Assembly: GCF_002159625.1 (NCBI RefSeq)
Contig: NZ_NFIZ01000003.1
Span: 124,001-188,000 of the forward strand
Source: Olsenella sp. An285
GTDB lineage: Bacteria > Actinomycetota > Coriobacteriia > Coriobacteriales > Atopobiaceae
Reading direction: 5' to 3'
Length of the DNA stretch: 64,000 nt
Shown here: positions 16,883 through 25,725 of the stretch, in pieces
Layout of the letters: every line of letters starts with the position of its first letter
How positions within the stretch are numbered: the first letter of the stretch is position 1
Position numbers and translations under genes: made by a program
The notes under the pieces: model-generated
The model's database searches: none
Told to the model about the DNA's origin: nothing
The model's input: the letters and a program-made list of their open reading frames with translations, nothing else

Positions 16883-18661
16883 TTACATTCCGTTTGCCTC
16901 TCGGATCATCTTCGTGAGCTTATTGAGATGTTTTTGAAGCTCTGGTGACAGCTCATGTCCAAGCTCTGCCACTTTCCTTGCAACCCTAATTTTGTCGGGT
17001 CCGTAGGTCTTCCCTTTGAACTTTCCACTCAGAGGACAAATATACTCTTCGCCCAACTCCCAGTCATATGTCTTGTTTGGGTACAGGGCATCAAGTGCGC
17101 ATCGTAGGACCTCAGCGGGAACGTAGTTCTCAATCGTCCTGCCATCTGTTACCCATGAAAAGTTTCCGCTGGCCTCACACTCTTTTTTAATTCGAAGCTT
17201 GGTTGAGTTTAGTTGAGCCCTCTTCTTCTCCCTGTCGGAATCCATCAGAACGCAGAAGTGGGTGTTTACTCTGAACAGCGCAATGAGATCGTCATCATCG
17301 CCTGGGATATCCGCGCTGCAGGAGTTAAGCAGCCTTCCTCCGTACATCATCACCGAATAATGAGTTCCCTCACTGAGATCCGGGGCTACAACGCTTAGCC
17401 AGTAGTTCACGTAAATCCGGTCGGAGGGCCCCTCGACCCAAATGACGTAGTTTGACTGAAGCAGGTCGGATGGCTTTGCGCCGATGTCGTCGAGAACGTT
17501 GCGTGCGTCTACGATTCCCCTTACCTGCGAAGCGGTGGATTTACCTCCAATGTTGGTAACCTGCGTTATGGTGACGCCTGGAGTGTTGATGATCGAGGGC
17601 GAATGCGTCGTGATTAGGAACCTGTTCCCGTTCTCGTCGTCGAGGAAGTAGCGGACCAGCTTCGACTGAAGCGTGGGGTGCAGATGAATCTCGGGCTCTT
17701 CGATGAGGATGAGTTTGTTGTCGTTGCATGCTACGACGGCAGCAATCATAACGAGCTCTTCGATCCCAGTGCCGAGGTCAGACAGTTCGAGGAAGCCGGG
17801 AGTTCCAGATTTGACGAGAACTGCGGTTGCCTCTGCGTCTGTGGTTACCTCTGCATCGGGGTCATTTAGAATGCCGCGTACAAACCGTTCGAATCTTGCC
17901 CACTTTTTCTGATTGACGAATTGCTCCTCAACATTAGGCATCCTCAGTCGTCTGAGTTCCTTTATCAGGCCTTTTCCTCCAGTTATTTCGTATCGCCTGG
18001 GTTCACCATCGCTGGTTATTTGACGAATCGCTTCGACCTTTATTACTTGCGGAATGGTATTCCATGGGATGATCTGTCGTACAATGAATTCGAGATTATC
18101 TCGGGGGTCTGATCCGTATTGAGATGCAATCGTATAGGCAACCTTTCGGAAATCTGTATTGCATTCTTTGGCAAGCGACTTTGCGAATTGTTCGTTGATG
18201 GAGAGGGTCTCGCTGCCAGTTGTTCTAGAGATGGCCGGAGCATCAAAATCAAGCCAACACGCAGATTTGTCTCCACGGGTAACTAGTTCACTTGATAGAG
18301 CCTTGTCAAGTACGGTGTTAACGGTACTGTCATTTTGCCTTGGGCCTTTTGCATTTGACAGTAGAGAAGTGCGACTGAAGCAGAGAGACAAAGTTATGCG
18401 AGCGTCGTAAGTCCACTGGTTGCCCTGCGGGATGTCTCTATTGGTGAAAGGGTAATGCTGGCTGTCACCAATTCCACCACGCGACAATGTGGGCAGGACT
18501 CGATATGCTATGTCTGCAAGCGAGGACTTTCCAGCATTGTTCTGCCCGGTGATTAGATGGACTTTTCCAAATGGTCCGACTAAAGCTTGCTTATCTGATG
18601 CGAAGCTACGATATCCCCCGATGCCAAATCCGAGGAATTCGTAGGACTCGTTTTCACTCAT
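16883..18661 (-). CDS. OLD-type AAA ATPase with TOPRIM domain
   Basis: A 592-residue protein. Residues 1-340 form an ABC/RecF-like ATPase: FGIGGYRSFAS, Walker A GQNNAGKSS (39-47), a signature-like ELSDLGTGIEELV, Walker B LILIEEPEIHLHP and the H-loop ITTHSPSIINTPG. A TOPRIM domain follows, with VEGPSDRIYVNYW (Glu410) and the Asp pair in CVLMDSDRE. The C-terminus is a helical domain ending KLTKMIREANGM. It belongs to the OLD/AAA_15 group used in several anti-phage systems (Gabija, retron-associated, PARIS-like). No helicase is adjacent. Instead a 678-residue HEPN-like gene lies 157 bases upstream on the same strand, suggesting a different two-gene system. Low GC content indicates horizontal origin. 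Confidence 0.8.
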   Translation of the reverse strand: MSENESYEFLGFGIGGYRSFASDKQALVGPFGKVHLITGQNNAGKSSLADIAYRVLPTLSRGGIGDSQHYPFTNRDIPQGNQWTYDARITLSLCFSRTSLLSNAKGPRQNDSTVNTVLDKALSSELVTRGDKSACWLDFDAPAISRTTGSETLSINEQFAKSLAKECNTDFRKVAYTIASQYGSDPRDNLEFIVRQIIPWNTIPQVIKVEAIRQITSDGEPRRYEITGGKGLIKELRRLRMPNVEEQFVNQKKWARFERFVRGILNDPDAEVTTDAEATAVLVKSGTPGFLELSDLGTGIEELVMIAAVVACNDNKLILIEEPEIHLHPTLQSKLVRYFLDDENGNRFLITTHSPSIINTPGVTITQVTNIGGKSTASQVRGIVDARNVLDDIGAKPSDLLQSNYVIWVEGPSDRIYVNYWLSVVAPDLSEGTHYSVMMYGGRLLNSCSADIPGDDDDLIALFRVNTHFCVLMDSDREKKRAQLNSTKLRIKKECEASGNFSWVTDGRTIENYVPAEVLRCALDALYPNKTYDWELGEEYICPLSGKFKGKTYGPDKIRVARKVAELGHELSPELQKHLNKLTKMIREANGM

Positions 18662-18818
18662 GTTGTCTTCCTAAAGACGAGAGTACTTTTGTGAAAAACC
18701 CATTCAAGTTGCAATTCGCTTTCAACGTACTATCGTCGCACCATTTTGACAATCCAATAGTACTGCCGCGGTTTGAGAAGCTTGTGCCGGGCAGTTCAAT
18801 AGCGATGGGGTGACGCCG

Positions 18819-20855
18819 CTACTTTCGCACTTCTTGGTGATGATGTCCATTCTCCCAAAGCTCTCTTGCTGCCTGTAGAATACTTTTGTCATAAAGAGGC
18901 CAGTCGTCGAAATCCTCAACACCGCCTTTTCCGGTTTTATGGGTTAGCTCTTCGTTAATCTTGAGCGTAATACATATAAGAATAGACAGGAGTTGGTAAT
19001 AGTCGTCGCGAATATCCTCTGCTTGTGGATTCGGGATGGCGCTATGAGCGTGGTCGTATCGGTTTCGAAGGGCCAAGGAATTTGGGAAAGATGCATCGTT
19101 AAACATATAGTCAAGATAATCTGCCTCTACGGGAGCAAATAGCTGGTCGCAATAGCAGAGAATTCGATCATCTACTAACGATTCAACTACAGAGGAATCC
19201 TCCTCTGTACGACGCCGTAGAGTTATGGCGTCATAATCCCAGACCAGTTTGATGCATACGGCACGAGGGGTCGGAAGAAGCCTCTTATCCCTGCTGTCTT
19301 CGAGAATTAGGTCGGCATCAATAAGCATGTCGATTGTCATCTGGAGATAGTCAGAATAATCGTGCCGCGTGACGCGATGTTTCCTCATAACATCGAAGAA
19401 GCAAAGCTCGCTCTCATGGGATTCGTGAAGATAGGCAAGCATACATTGATCGGAAAACAGCGCATGGCCCAATCGCTCGAATTCGGGTCCTGCTATGGCA
19501 TACTTCTTCTCCTCTAGTGCCATAAGGGAGGAAAAGGACTTTAACGTTTCGAACGGAAAGAAATCGTCATCAACCTCGCCCCTCTTCGAGTAAATTGCGT
19601 ACGCTTTAATAACTCGTTCGATTTCGGGCCCCATCGCTTTGCACTTGTCGAGCCAGGAAGAGCCTTTAGCGGGAAGCGAGAGCGTGAAGCCACGTATTCC
19701 GTACTCTTCAGAGAAGTACTCGCCATATGCCCATTCAAGAGCGCTTTCGATGCTTGTTCCACTTGATTTGAGAAGATCGTTATAGGCTGCCGATTCAAGA
19801 TAGGTCAATCCACTGCGCATCTGAAAGCTTGTTGATGAGCGATATTCTCCCTTCACGTGAGTTCCAAGTAATTCAAGGAGTGCCGTTTGCTCATGAGTTC
19901 GCGCAGGAGCAGACATGAGGCCGTTCATGTCTATGTAGTCGAATATGAATTGCAAGTTGTTCAGTATGGTAGCGGGGTCGGTATACTTCTTCAGCCACTG
20001 TCCGCTAAAGATATGCGTTAAGTTATGGCCGTCGACCTTTAGGCCCTTGCACGCGATTTGATTCATGTCGATGGTTACGCCAGTGTAGAAATGAAGTCCT
20101 GTTCCGTTGGCAAAGAGCTGTTCAACGGAACTATCGTACTTTCTTTTCGCCTGTACTCTAACCTCCGGAGATGGGTTATAAAATCCGGAAGATCCAGTTG
20201 GCCAGCCCCGTAATGCTAGCAAGTAGTTTGGATTAGCATTTTCGCTCTTGATGTAGTCGAGCATAATGCGATCTATCTCAGAGCTGTCGAGCGAAGATGG
20301 AAGGTGGAGATTCTCGCGGCTACCCGAGTCTGTTGCAAGTCGGCTGATGATGAGCTCGGCCGCAATAGCCGTGTGATTAAGTAGAGCGCGTTTGATCGCT
20401 TCACCAAAGTCGCTAACGAGTCGCTTGCTTCTTAAGACGGAACTAATACATTCGGGATGACGGTTGATGAGTTTTTCTAAATCATCGGACTGGATTTTTG
20501 TGATGGCGCCAGACGTCTCAACGAGGCTCCAAAACTGCTCAGCATATTGAAGTTCGACAGCTTCAAACACGTCATCTACGCTGTAGACAGAAAGTAATTG
20601 ATTGATGAACTTACACGCAGTAGAGAAGAGCCGTTTTGCGGGCTCGCCAGAGTCAAGAGAGGCCATGCCTTCGAATAGCTCTGGAATGTTGTCAGCCATT
20701 AATTTGCACTGGTGAGCCTCAATGGCGTCATTGATTGTGACAGGGGAATGCGTTTCTGATCTGGTCAGCATCTCAATGCATCTGTCACGGTAATAACCTG
20801 CGGACCAGTCGTTACGACCATAGTAGGTGACACGATTGTGATTGGCAGCATTCAT
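18819..20855 (-). CDS. Large helical protein with C-terminal HEPN-like motif
   Basis: A 678-residue protein. I take the ATG at 20853-20855 because GAGGTGA lies directly upstream on its strand (20861-20867); an earlier in-frame ATG at 20888 lacks one. The protein is predicted almost entirely helical and I recognise no named family in residues 1-570. Near the C-terminus NSLALRNRYDHAHS contains Arg597-x4-His602, followed by helix DDYYQLLSILICITLKINEE; this matches the terminal HEPN-like module of large defence proteins that sense through a long helical body. It is the first gene of a minus-strand pair with the OLD-type ATPase. My inference is a sensor/RNase partner of the ATPase; no catalytic role is proven. 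Confidence 0.7.
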   Translation of the reverse strand: MNAANHNRVTYYGRNDWSAGYYRDRCIEMLTRSETHSPVTINDAIEAHQCKLMADNIPELFEGMASLDSGEPAKRLFSTACKFINQLLSVYSVDDVFEAVELQYAEQFWSLVETSGAITKIQSDDLEKLINRHPECISSVLRSKRLVSDFGEAIKRALLNHTAIAAELIISRLATDSGSRENLHLPSSLDSSEIDRIMLDYIKSENANPNYLLALRGWPTGSSGFYNPSPEVRVQAKRKYDSSVEQLFANGTGLHFYTGVTIDMNQIACKGLKVDGHNLTHIFSGQWLKKYTDPATILNNLQFIFDYIDMNGLMSAPARTHEQTALLELLGTHVKGEYRSSTSFQMRSGLTYLESAAYNDLLKSSGTSIESALEWAYGEYFSEEYGIRGFTLSLPAKGSSWLDKCKAMGPEIERVIKAYAIYSKRGEVDDDFFPFETLKSFSSLMALEEKKYAIAGPEFERLGHALFSDQCMLAYLHESHESELCFFDVMRKHRVTRHDYSDYLQMTIDMLIDADLILEDSRDKRLLPTPRAVCIKLVWDYDAITLRRRTEEDSSVVESLVDDRILCYCDQLFAPVEADYLDYMFNDASFPNSLALRNRYDHAHSAIPNPQAEDIRDDYYQLLSILICITLKINEELTHKTGKGGVEDFDDWPLYDKSILQAARELWENGHHHQEVRK

Positions 20856-20960
20856 TATTATCACCTCGCTGCGGATGCAGTACGACATGGGTAGTCACAA
20901 GTTTTGCCTAGCTTCTAAGTCTACGTGCTGGAGGCGAATGGTTAGTCTCTATTTTGTAGA

Positions 20961-21683
20961 GTGTCTAGGGTTGACTTCAAAGTCCCGACCAGCATCGTCG
21001 CGCGTGACGTGTACCGACTGTTCAAGCGGCACGTCATGGACAATGGCTACGACAAGCCTGGGCAGATGACCGAGCTTCTCAAGGAGATTCGCCGCTACGC
21101 CGGGCACTACGCGTGCATCACGGCTGGTGCCTGCGAGGACAAGGAGCTCCGCGTTCTTCTCGCTCGTATTCAGAAGCTTGACGTCTCCGTCGTGAACCCG
21201 CTGCTCATGTCCTTCTTCGAGGACTATGTCGGCGATGCCCTCTCGCATGACGACTTCGCCTCCATGCTGAGTACCACGGAGAGTTACCTCTTCCGTCGCT
21301 CTGTGTGTGACGTCGCGACGAACAGCCTGAACAAGTTCTTCTCGTCCGTGATTGCGCGGCTGAACGCGGTGCGGGACGATGGCGGCAACATCCGCGAGGC
21401 CTATGAGGCGATTCTCCTGGGAGAGGAGGGGACGGAGCGGCGCATGCCGAGCGACGCGGAGTTTGAGCGGGCGCTCAGGACGCGCGACTGCTACGCGTTC
21501 AAGCGGGGGTTCTACCTGCTTACCACGCTTGAGAACAGCTATCACACGAAGGACCCGCCGGACTTTACGGGCGGCGCCTTCACCATCGAGCACATCATGC
21601 CGCAGAACGCGCTCGCCAGCGGGGAGTGGCACAAGATGTTCGGCCCCGACTGCGAACGCGCTGGATGCATGGCTATGTCCTGA
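20961..21683 (+). pseudogene. Broken DUF262/DUF1524 gene, internal-to-C-terminal fragment
   Basis: About 240 codons, opening with a GTG, read as the middle and HNH part of a second class of DUF262-DUF1524 proteins. The linker stretch VDFKVPTSIVARDVYRLFKR and helical region lead to GGAFTIEHIMPQNALASGEW, which carries the EHIMPQ nuclease motif of DUF1524. The whole DUF262 half with its DGQQR motif is missing upstream, and the conserved continuation after GPDCER is lost to a frameshift or deletion. The break lies about 100 bases from the start of the HEPN-like/OLD operon, so the arrival of that operon may have truncated this gene. It is probably inactive. Confidence 0.7.
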
Positions 21684-21733
21684 GCTTGGAGCGGAGGTCT
21701 TTGCGTCGTAGGGGCAGCCGAAAGAATGCTTCT

Positions 21734-21759
21734 GCCCTGAAGCCCATAGACTTCAGGGC
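21734..21759. terminator. Hairpin between convergent genes
   Basis: A perfect 9-bp stem GCCCTGAAG / CTTCAGGGC with an 8-base loop lies between the broken DUF262 fragment (plus strand) and the intact DUF262 gene (minus strand), 21 bases beyond the latter's stop. There is no long T-run on either side, so it may act as a bidirectional, weakly intrinsic terminator. Confidence 0.5.
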
Positions 21760-21779
21760 AGCTTGCCTGTCGCTTTCTG

Positions 21780-23552
21780 CTACAGGCGTTGGTATGCCTC
21801 TCGAATCATGTCTGACATGAGCACTCTGCGCGTCGCTAGGAATTCCGGGTAATCCATGCTTTCGAACCCGATTGGCAGCGCGTTCTCTCGGCATGCCGTC
21901 TCGTACGCCTCGTCTCCAAGTGCTTCCCTGAACTTCGAAACGTAGACCTTGGGGTCGTCGTCCTTGATGTAGATGTTCTTCTGGTAGTCCACGCATGTGA
22001 AGTTCGCTCTACGGTCCCTAAGGCCCTCGTAGGGGCCGTTCTTCAAGAAGTTTGCCGGGAACACGTGGTGCTTGTCGTACGCTTTCTTGACGCCGCTGCT
22101 CGCGGGAAGGAGAAGTTGCGCCACAGTGCCAGTCCCGAATAGTACCCGTGACCCGAGTACCACCTGGGCGGCGAGGAATCCGTTCCAGACGGGGCCGCTC
22201 GCTCGGTTCTTGTCGAACTCGTTTGGCAGCGTGACCCCAAAGAAGTCGTCGGTGAGGCGCGCGGAGATCTCAGCGTCTACCCAGGTCTGGAATGCGTCCG
22301 CCCCTGAAAGCTCGTCGATGGCATTCAGCTGCTGCTCGAACACCGATTCGAAGTTGCCCGAGTACATCTGCGTCAGAATCGCCGTGTAGAACCATCGCTT
22401 GGAGATGCGCTGCAGCTCGACCCCGCTGATGCCGAAGCGGTGCTTGGCGATGAGGGCGATTGTGTACGAGAGAGGGATGGCGTTCTCGGAGCTTATCATG
22501 CTCCTGTTCAGGTATCCGGCGTCCGCGAGCGCGTTGATGAAGGCGTGCCAGTCGTTTAGGTTGAGAACCTTGTCCAGGGCCGCGTCGAACTTCTGGAAGT
22601 TCTCCTCGCGTTTCGCGGCACTGGTCTCCTTCGTCTTAAGATCGCGGCCATTTAGGATGAGGCGCGCGTAGCGCAGCCTGCCGCGCCCGAAGCCAAGGCC
22701 GACGGTCGCCCTGATCACGTGGCTGGGCCTGACTGTGAGGAGCGCATTGTATGACGTTCCCGTTCCCGGCCTGTGGCTCTCCTCGCACCAGTCCTCGATG
22801 CGCTGCCGAGTCTGCGGCTCGTAGACCGAAAGCAGCGTCATGATAAAGTCGTCTTCGGTGAGCTTGGTGCCGCCTGAGTTGACCCGGATGAAGATTTGTG
22901 ACATCTGCTCCTCGTCCGCCTTGCTGGAGATGGAGAGGATGGGAATCACGTAGGTCGTCTCGAGGTTTAGTAGCTCGTTGATGCCGTTCTCGACTGCGGC
23001 CCGCTCTTTAACGCTGAGGGCGTCGGCCCCCCGCTTGAAGTTGGCCTCGTTCAGCCGGGCGATGTACTCTTCGCGGAATTCAACGATCTCGTTGTCCTTC
23101 TTTGCGCGGAAGGCTTCACTAACATCCGGGATGTAGCGCGCGTCGTTCTTGATGGCAGCGTCCCAGGTGTGGAACTCACGCGCTATGGGGTCGTATGCGA
23201 TAGTAATTCGCCTGTCGGAGAAGGTCTGGTCTTTCACTGAGATGCCATACAGGGACGAGACAAGCGCCGTAAGACGCTGCTGCCCGTCGATGACGAGCTC
23301 CTTGGGCGTGGCATAGCTCTTGTCGTTGAGACCGATGGAGGACTTTTTCTCCTCCTGGTCGTCGGGAGCCTCCCACAGGATACAGTACCCGATGGGATAG
23401 CCCCGGAGCATCGAATCGAGCAGGTCGCGGACGTCACTGTCCTTCCAGACGAACGGCCTCTGAAGATCGGGCAGGCCAACGCGCCCCTCGATGACGTCGC
23501 TGACCAGCTTCCCAACCGGTCGGTCAACTCTCGTGAACAGCGGCTCGGCCAT
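21780..23552 (-). CDS. DUF262 domain nuclease, GmrSD-like
   Basis: A 590-residue protein with GGGAGAT before the ATG at 23550-23552. The N-terminal DUF262 domain has GLPDLQRPFVWKDSDVRDLL and LVIDGQQRLTALVSSLYGIS, with DGQQR at 89-93. A middle SQIFIRVNSGGTKLTEDDF motif follows, and the C-terminal HNH-like motif is DKHHVFPANFL from about 493, with NFTCVDYQKN as a supporting strand. The architecture matches GmrSD/BrxU-type modification-dependent restriction enzymes, but the subfamily differs from the protein at 2515: it has a separate linker and DKHHVFP rather than DIHHIFP. It is monocistronic and convergent with the broken DUF262 fragment. Restriction of modified phage DNA is inferred from the family. 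Confidence 0.85.
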   Translation of the reverse strand: MAEPLFTRVDRPVGKLVSDVIEGRVGLPDLQRPFVWKDSDVRDLLDSMLRGYPIGYCILWEAPDDQEEKKSSIGLNDKSYATPKELVIDGQQRLTALVSSLYGISVKDQTFSDRRITIAYDPIAREFHTWDAAIKNDARYIPDVSEAFRAKKDNEIVEFREEYIARLNEANFKRGADALSVKERAAVENGINELLNLETTYVIPILSISSKADEEQMSQIFIRVNSGGTKLTEDDFIMTLLSVYEPQTRQRIEDWCEESHRPGTGTSYNALLTVRPSHVIRATVGLGFGRGRLRYARLILNGRDLKTKETSAAKREENFQKFDAALDKVLNLNDWHAFINALADAGYLNRSMISSENAIPLSYTIALIAKHRFGISGVELQRISKRWFYTAILTQMYSGNFESVFEQQLNAIDELSGADAFQTWVDAEISARLTDDFFGVTLPNEFDKNRASGPVWNGFLAAQVVLGSRVLFGTGTVAQLLLPASSGVKKAYDKHHVFPANFLKNGPYEGLRDRRANFTCVDYQKNIYIKDDDPKVYVSKFREALGDEAYETACRENALPIGFESMDYPEFLATRRVLMSDMIREAYQRL

Positions 23553-23861
23553 GAGATCTCCCTCGTTTTGAACTGTTTGCTACCGCCCAGGCAGAATAGG
23601 AGAACCCGCTGATGCTGATGATGTGCGACATGGGCGGGAAGTCCTAGCATGCTCTGCGCGGGCGGCTCCAATTGTAGCGCCTTGGAGAGACGGACGGGGT
23701 TCCGGGCCTATCCTTCTCGCTGCTTGTGGCCGCTGCATGAGCCTGTACCCGTCAGTCAGATGCGCTTGCTGGCGGAGCTGCTGGACGAGGAATAGTTAGA
23801 AGAGGCGGATTGAAACGCGAGAGACACGGGTTTTCGCCAGGAGAGGGAAGTGAGCTCAACA
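23553..23861. other. Intergenic region before DUF6998 gene
   Basis: No complete gene is seen. A short open stretch ending at a TAG near 23797 reads MRLLAELLDEE at its end and could be the C-terminal scrap of a lost gene, but it is too short to assign. Promoters for the two divergent neighbours must lie here; I see no consensus boxes. Confidence 0.35.
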
Positions 23862-24316
23862 ATGGACAGGTCACAGGAGTTGGCAAGCATCATAAAAAAC
23901 TGTATGAGCTCACGGGCAGACTCGAAAAGATGTACCCCGGCAGGCACTTCACGCCTGACGGCCACCTCGTCGGGAGCATCGGCGAGGTGTTCGCCGCCGA
24001 ACGCTATGGTATCAGCCTGTTCCGAGCAGACTACGAGACCCACGACGGCAAGGCTCCGGATGGGCGGCTCGTGCAGATCAAGGCGACCCAGCGGCGTGCT
24101 ATCGCAATCAGCAGCGAACCCGACTACCTCCTGGTGCTCAGCATCGATGACAGGGGTCAGTTGGCAGAGGTCTACAACGGTCCCGGGAGGCCGGCGTGGC
24201 AGCTCGTCTCCGGTCGGAAGAGGCCGAAGACGGGGCAGTACCAGGTCTCGCTCGCAAGACTGAGGCGGCTTAACGAGGACGTGTTGCCGGAGGAGAGGAT
24301 ACCGCCAGTCGCGTAG
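23862..24316 (+). CDS. DUF6998 family protein, probably frameshifted near its N-terminus
   Basis: The bulk of the gene encodes GHLVGSIGEVFAAERYG, then THDGKAPDGRLVQIKAT, which matches DUF6998; the spaced Glu, Asp and VQIKAT residues look like a degenerate PD-(D/E)xK nuclease core. The natural N-terminus seems to lie in another frame: ATG at 23862 gives MDRSQELASIIK. Adding one A in the A6 tract at about 23894-23899 would join it to KLYELTGRLEKMYPG, a smooth helical start. Read without correction, the downstream frame opens instead at 23810 with MKRERHGFSPGEG and no obvious ribosome-binding site. Either the gene carries a one-base deletion in the homopolymer, it is expressed by slippage, or the sequence has an error. 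Function unknown. Confidence 0.6.
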
Positions 24317-24327
24317 GCGCTCCGCCG

Positions 24328-25725
24328 CTATCCAAGCACAATCGAAGCTGCCGCCACCTCTTCGAACAGCTCATCGATGTCACCATAAACGTCTTGCAGC
24401 TGTTCAGCTATCGCGGCCCTCACATATCGATCCCGTGCCGTGGGCTTCTCGATCAGCACCCACCTGAGCTGTTGGTAGGAGTACTTAGCAAAGGCTATCC
24501 ATTGGGGGTAGCTGACGGCCATGGAAGCCATGGGGTTCTTGGTGAATGCGACTACGCCCGCATTCGCGGCGGTTGCGATGCTGTGGGCTGTGAAGAGCAT
24601 GGTTCCGAGCTTGGGGTTCTTCTCGCGATTGGTCGAGAGCGGGATGGCGTCCTTAACGGGGGTCCCTCCTTTGACCTTGCGGAAGGCATAGGCAAAGCGT
24701 ACCAGGATTTCACATACGGCAACGGGAATCGACTGGGAGCAGAACTGGACGAAATCGTATCCCTGCCAGTACATGCCTTGGACAATCTCGGCTATGGTTG
24801 CCTTTTCATTCCCAATGCTCCCAAACTGCATGAGGTTGAACAGGGCCATACCGGGCGCGGGCAGGCCTGCGGGTGTCGTGACGTCCGAGAAGAAGTGCAT
24901 GAGCTGCGTGACAAGCGCCTGCACGACGTCCGTCTTCTGGAGGTGTGCGTAGCGCTCGATTACCTGGACAACAATCTTCCCATTCTTGTCGATGGTGGTC
25001 ATCCGTCCCGTGAGGATGTCGGAAACTCCCACCACGAGCCCCAGGAGCGGGTCGTGCCCCAACGAGTACAGACGGTGCATACCGGGGCAGAGTCCCTCGA
25101 CTCGGGTTGTCGTATAGCCTTTGTTGACTGGTGCGTCATAGGGGACCTTTGCCGCCCTCTCCAGCTCCCTCAGTTGACTAGGGCTGAGGGAGTGTTCGAG
25201 ATGACCGCGAATGAAATTAGTGAGCGGGCCTGCCTCGACGCCGCTTGGCGTCTTGCAGGGAATGCCCACAAGGAGAATCTCGATAGCCGCAGAGAGAAGT
25301 CCTGCGCCAGCAGCGATGGCGACGTCGATTTCGTCGAGTTGATGGATGGCGTTGTACTCAGCGTTGAGCCGCCTCACCGCCTCGGCGTTGTCATCGAGCT
25401 CCTCCGGAGTGAACAGGTCCTCAAGCGTGGCGTCGGCGCAGCCGTTCTCACACGCCTCCGCAACAAGCTCGTCCCACGAGGGGAGATAGATGCGCTTGGG
25501 GGATATGAGCTCAGGGGGTACCGACAGCGGGTCGAGTTGCTCAACGCCCATGTCAGCTGGTTGTGCTGGATCGTAGCCAAGCGACCTCAGCAAGCTCTCT
25601 GACGAAGCGATGGTCTCCTCCAGGCCCTTGGTGTCCGGAAGGCCAATCTCACTGAGCAGCTTGTCCTGATAGGCGAGGACGGCGTTGATTCTCTGCTCTT
25701 CCTCGCTGTACTCGTAGCGACTCAT
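24328..25725 (-). CDS. Unrecognised 465-residue protein, second gene of a coupled pair
   Basis: A 465-residue protein starting MSRYEYSEEEQRINAVLAYQ. Residues 1-130 are acidic and helical. One hydrophobic segment, VAIAAGAGLLSAAIEILLVG (about 135-155), may cross or insert in the membrane. The middle contains HLEHSLSPSQLRELERAAKV and a His/Gly-rich stretch (GMHRLYSLGHDPLLG). The C-terminal half has several moderately hydrophobic helices. I recognise no family. The ATG overlaps the stop of the upstream coiled-coil/membrane gene as ATGA, so the two products are probably made in fixed ratio and interact. The location between a DUF6998 gene and a toxin-antitoxin operon suggests a defence or conflict role, which is inference only. 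Confidence 0.65.
   Translation of the reverse strand: MSRYEYSEEEQRINAVLAYQDKLLSEIGLPDTKGLEETIASSESLLRSLGYDPAQPADMGVEQLDPLSVPPELISPKRIYLPSWDELVAEACENGCADATLEDLFTPEELDDNAEAVRRLNAEYNAIHQLDEIDVAIAAGAGLLSAAIEILLVGIPCKTPSGVEAGPLTNFIRGHLEHSLSPSQLRELERAAKVPYDAPVNKGYTTTRVEGLCPGMHRLYSLGHDPLLGLVVGVSDILTGRMTTIDKNGKIVVQVIERYAHLQKTDVVQALVTQLMHFFSDVTTPAGLPAPGMALFNLMQFGSIGNEKATIAEIVQGMYWQGYDFVQFCSQSIPVAVCEILVRFAYAFRKVKGGTPVKDAIPLSTNREKNPKLGTMLFTAHSIATAANAGVVAFTKNPMASMAVSYPQWIAFAKYSYQQLRWVLIEKPTARDRYVRAAIAEQLQDVYGDIDELFEEVAAASIVLG

Noticed and set aside
17881-17912. tRNA-like GTTCGAATC sequence
   Set aside because: It lies inside the OLD-type ATPase coding sequence and no cloverleaf can be built around it; no tRNA or rRNA gene was found in the window.
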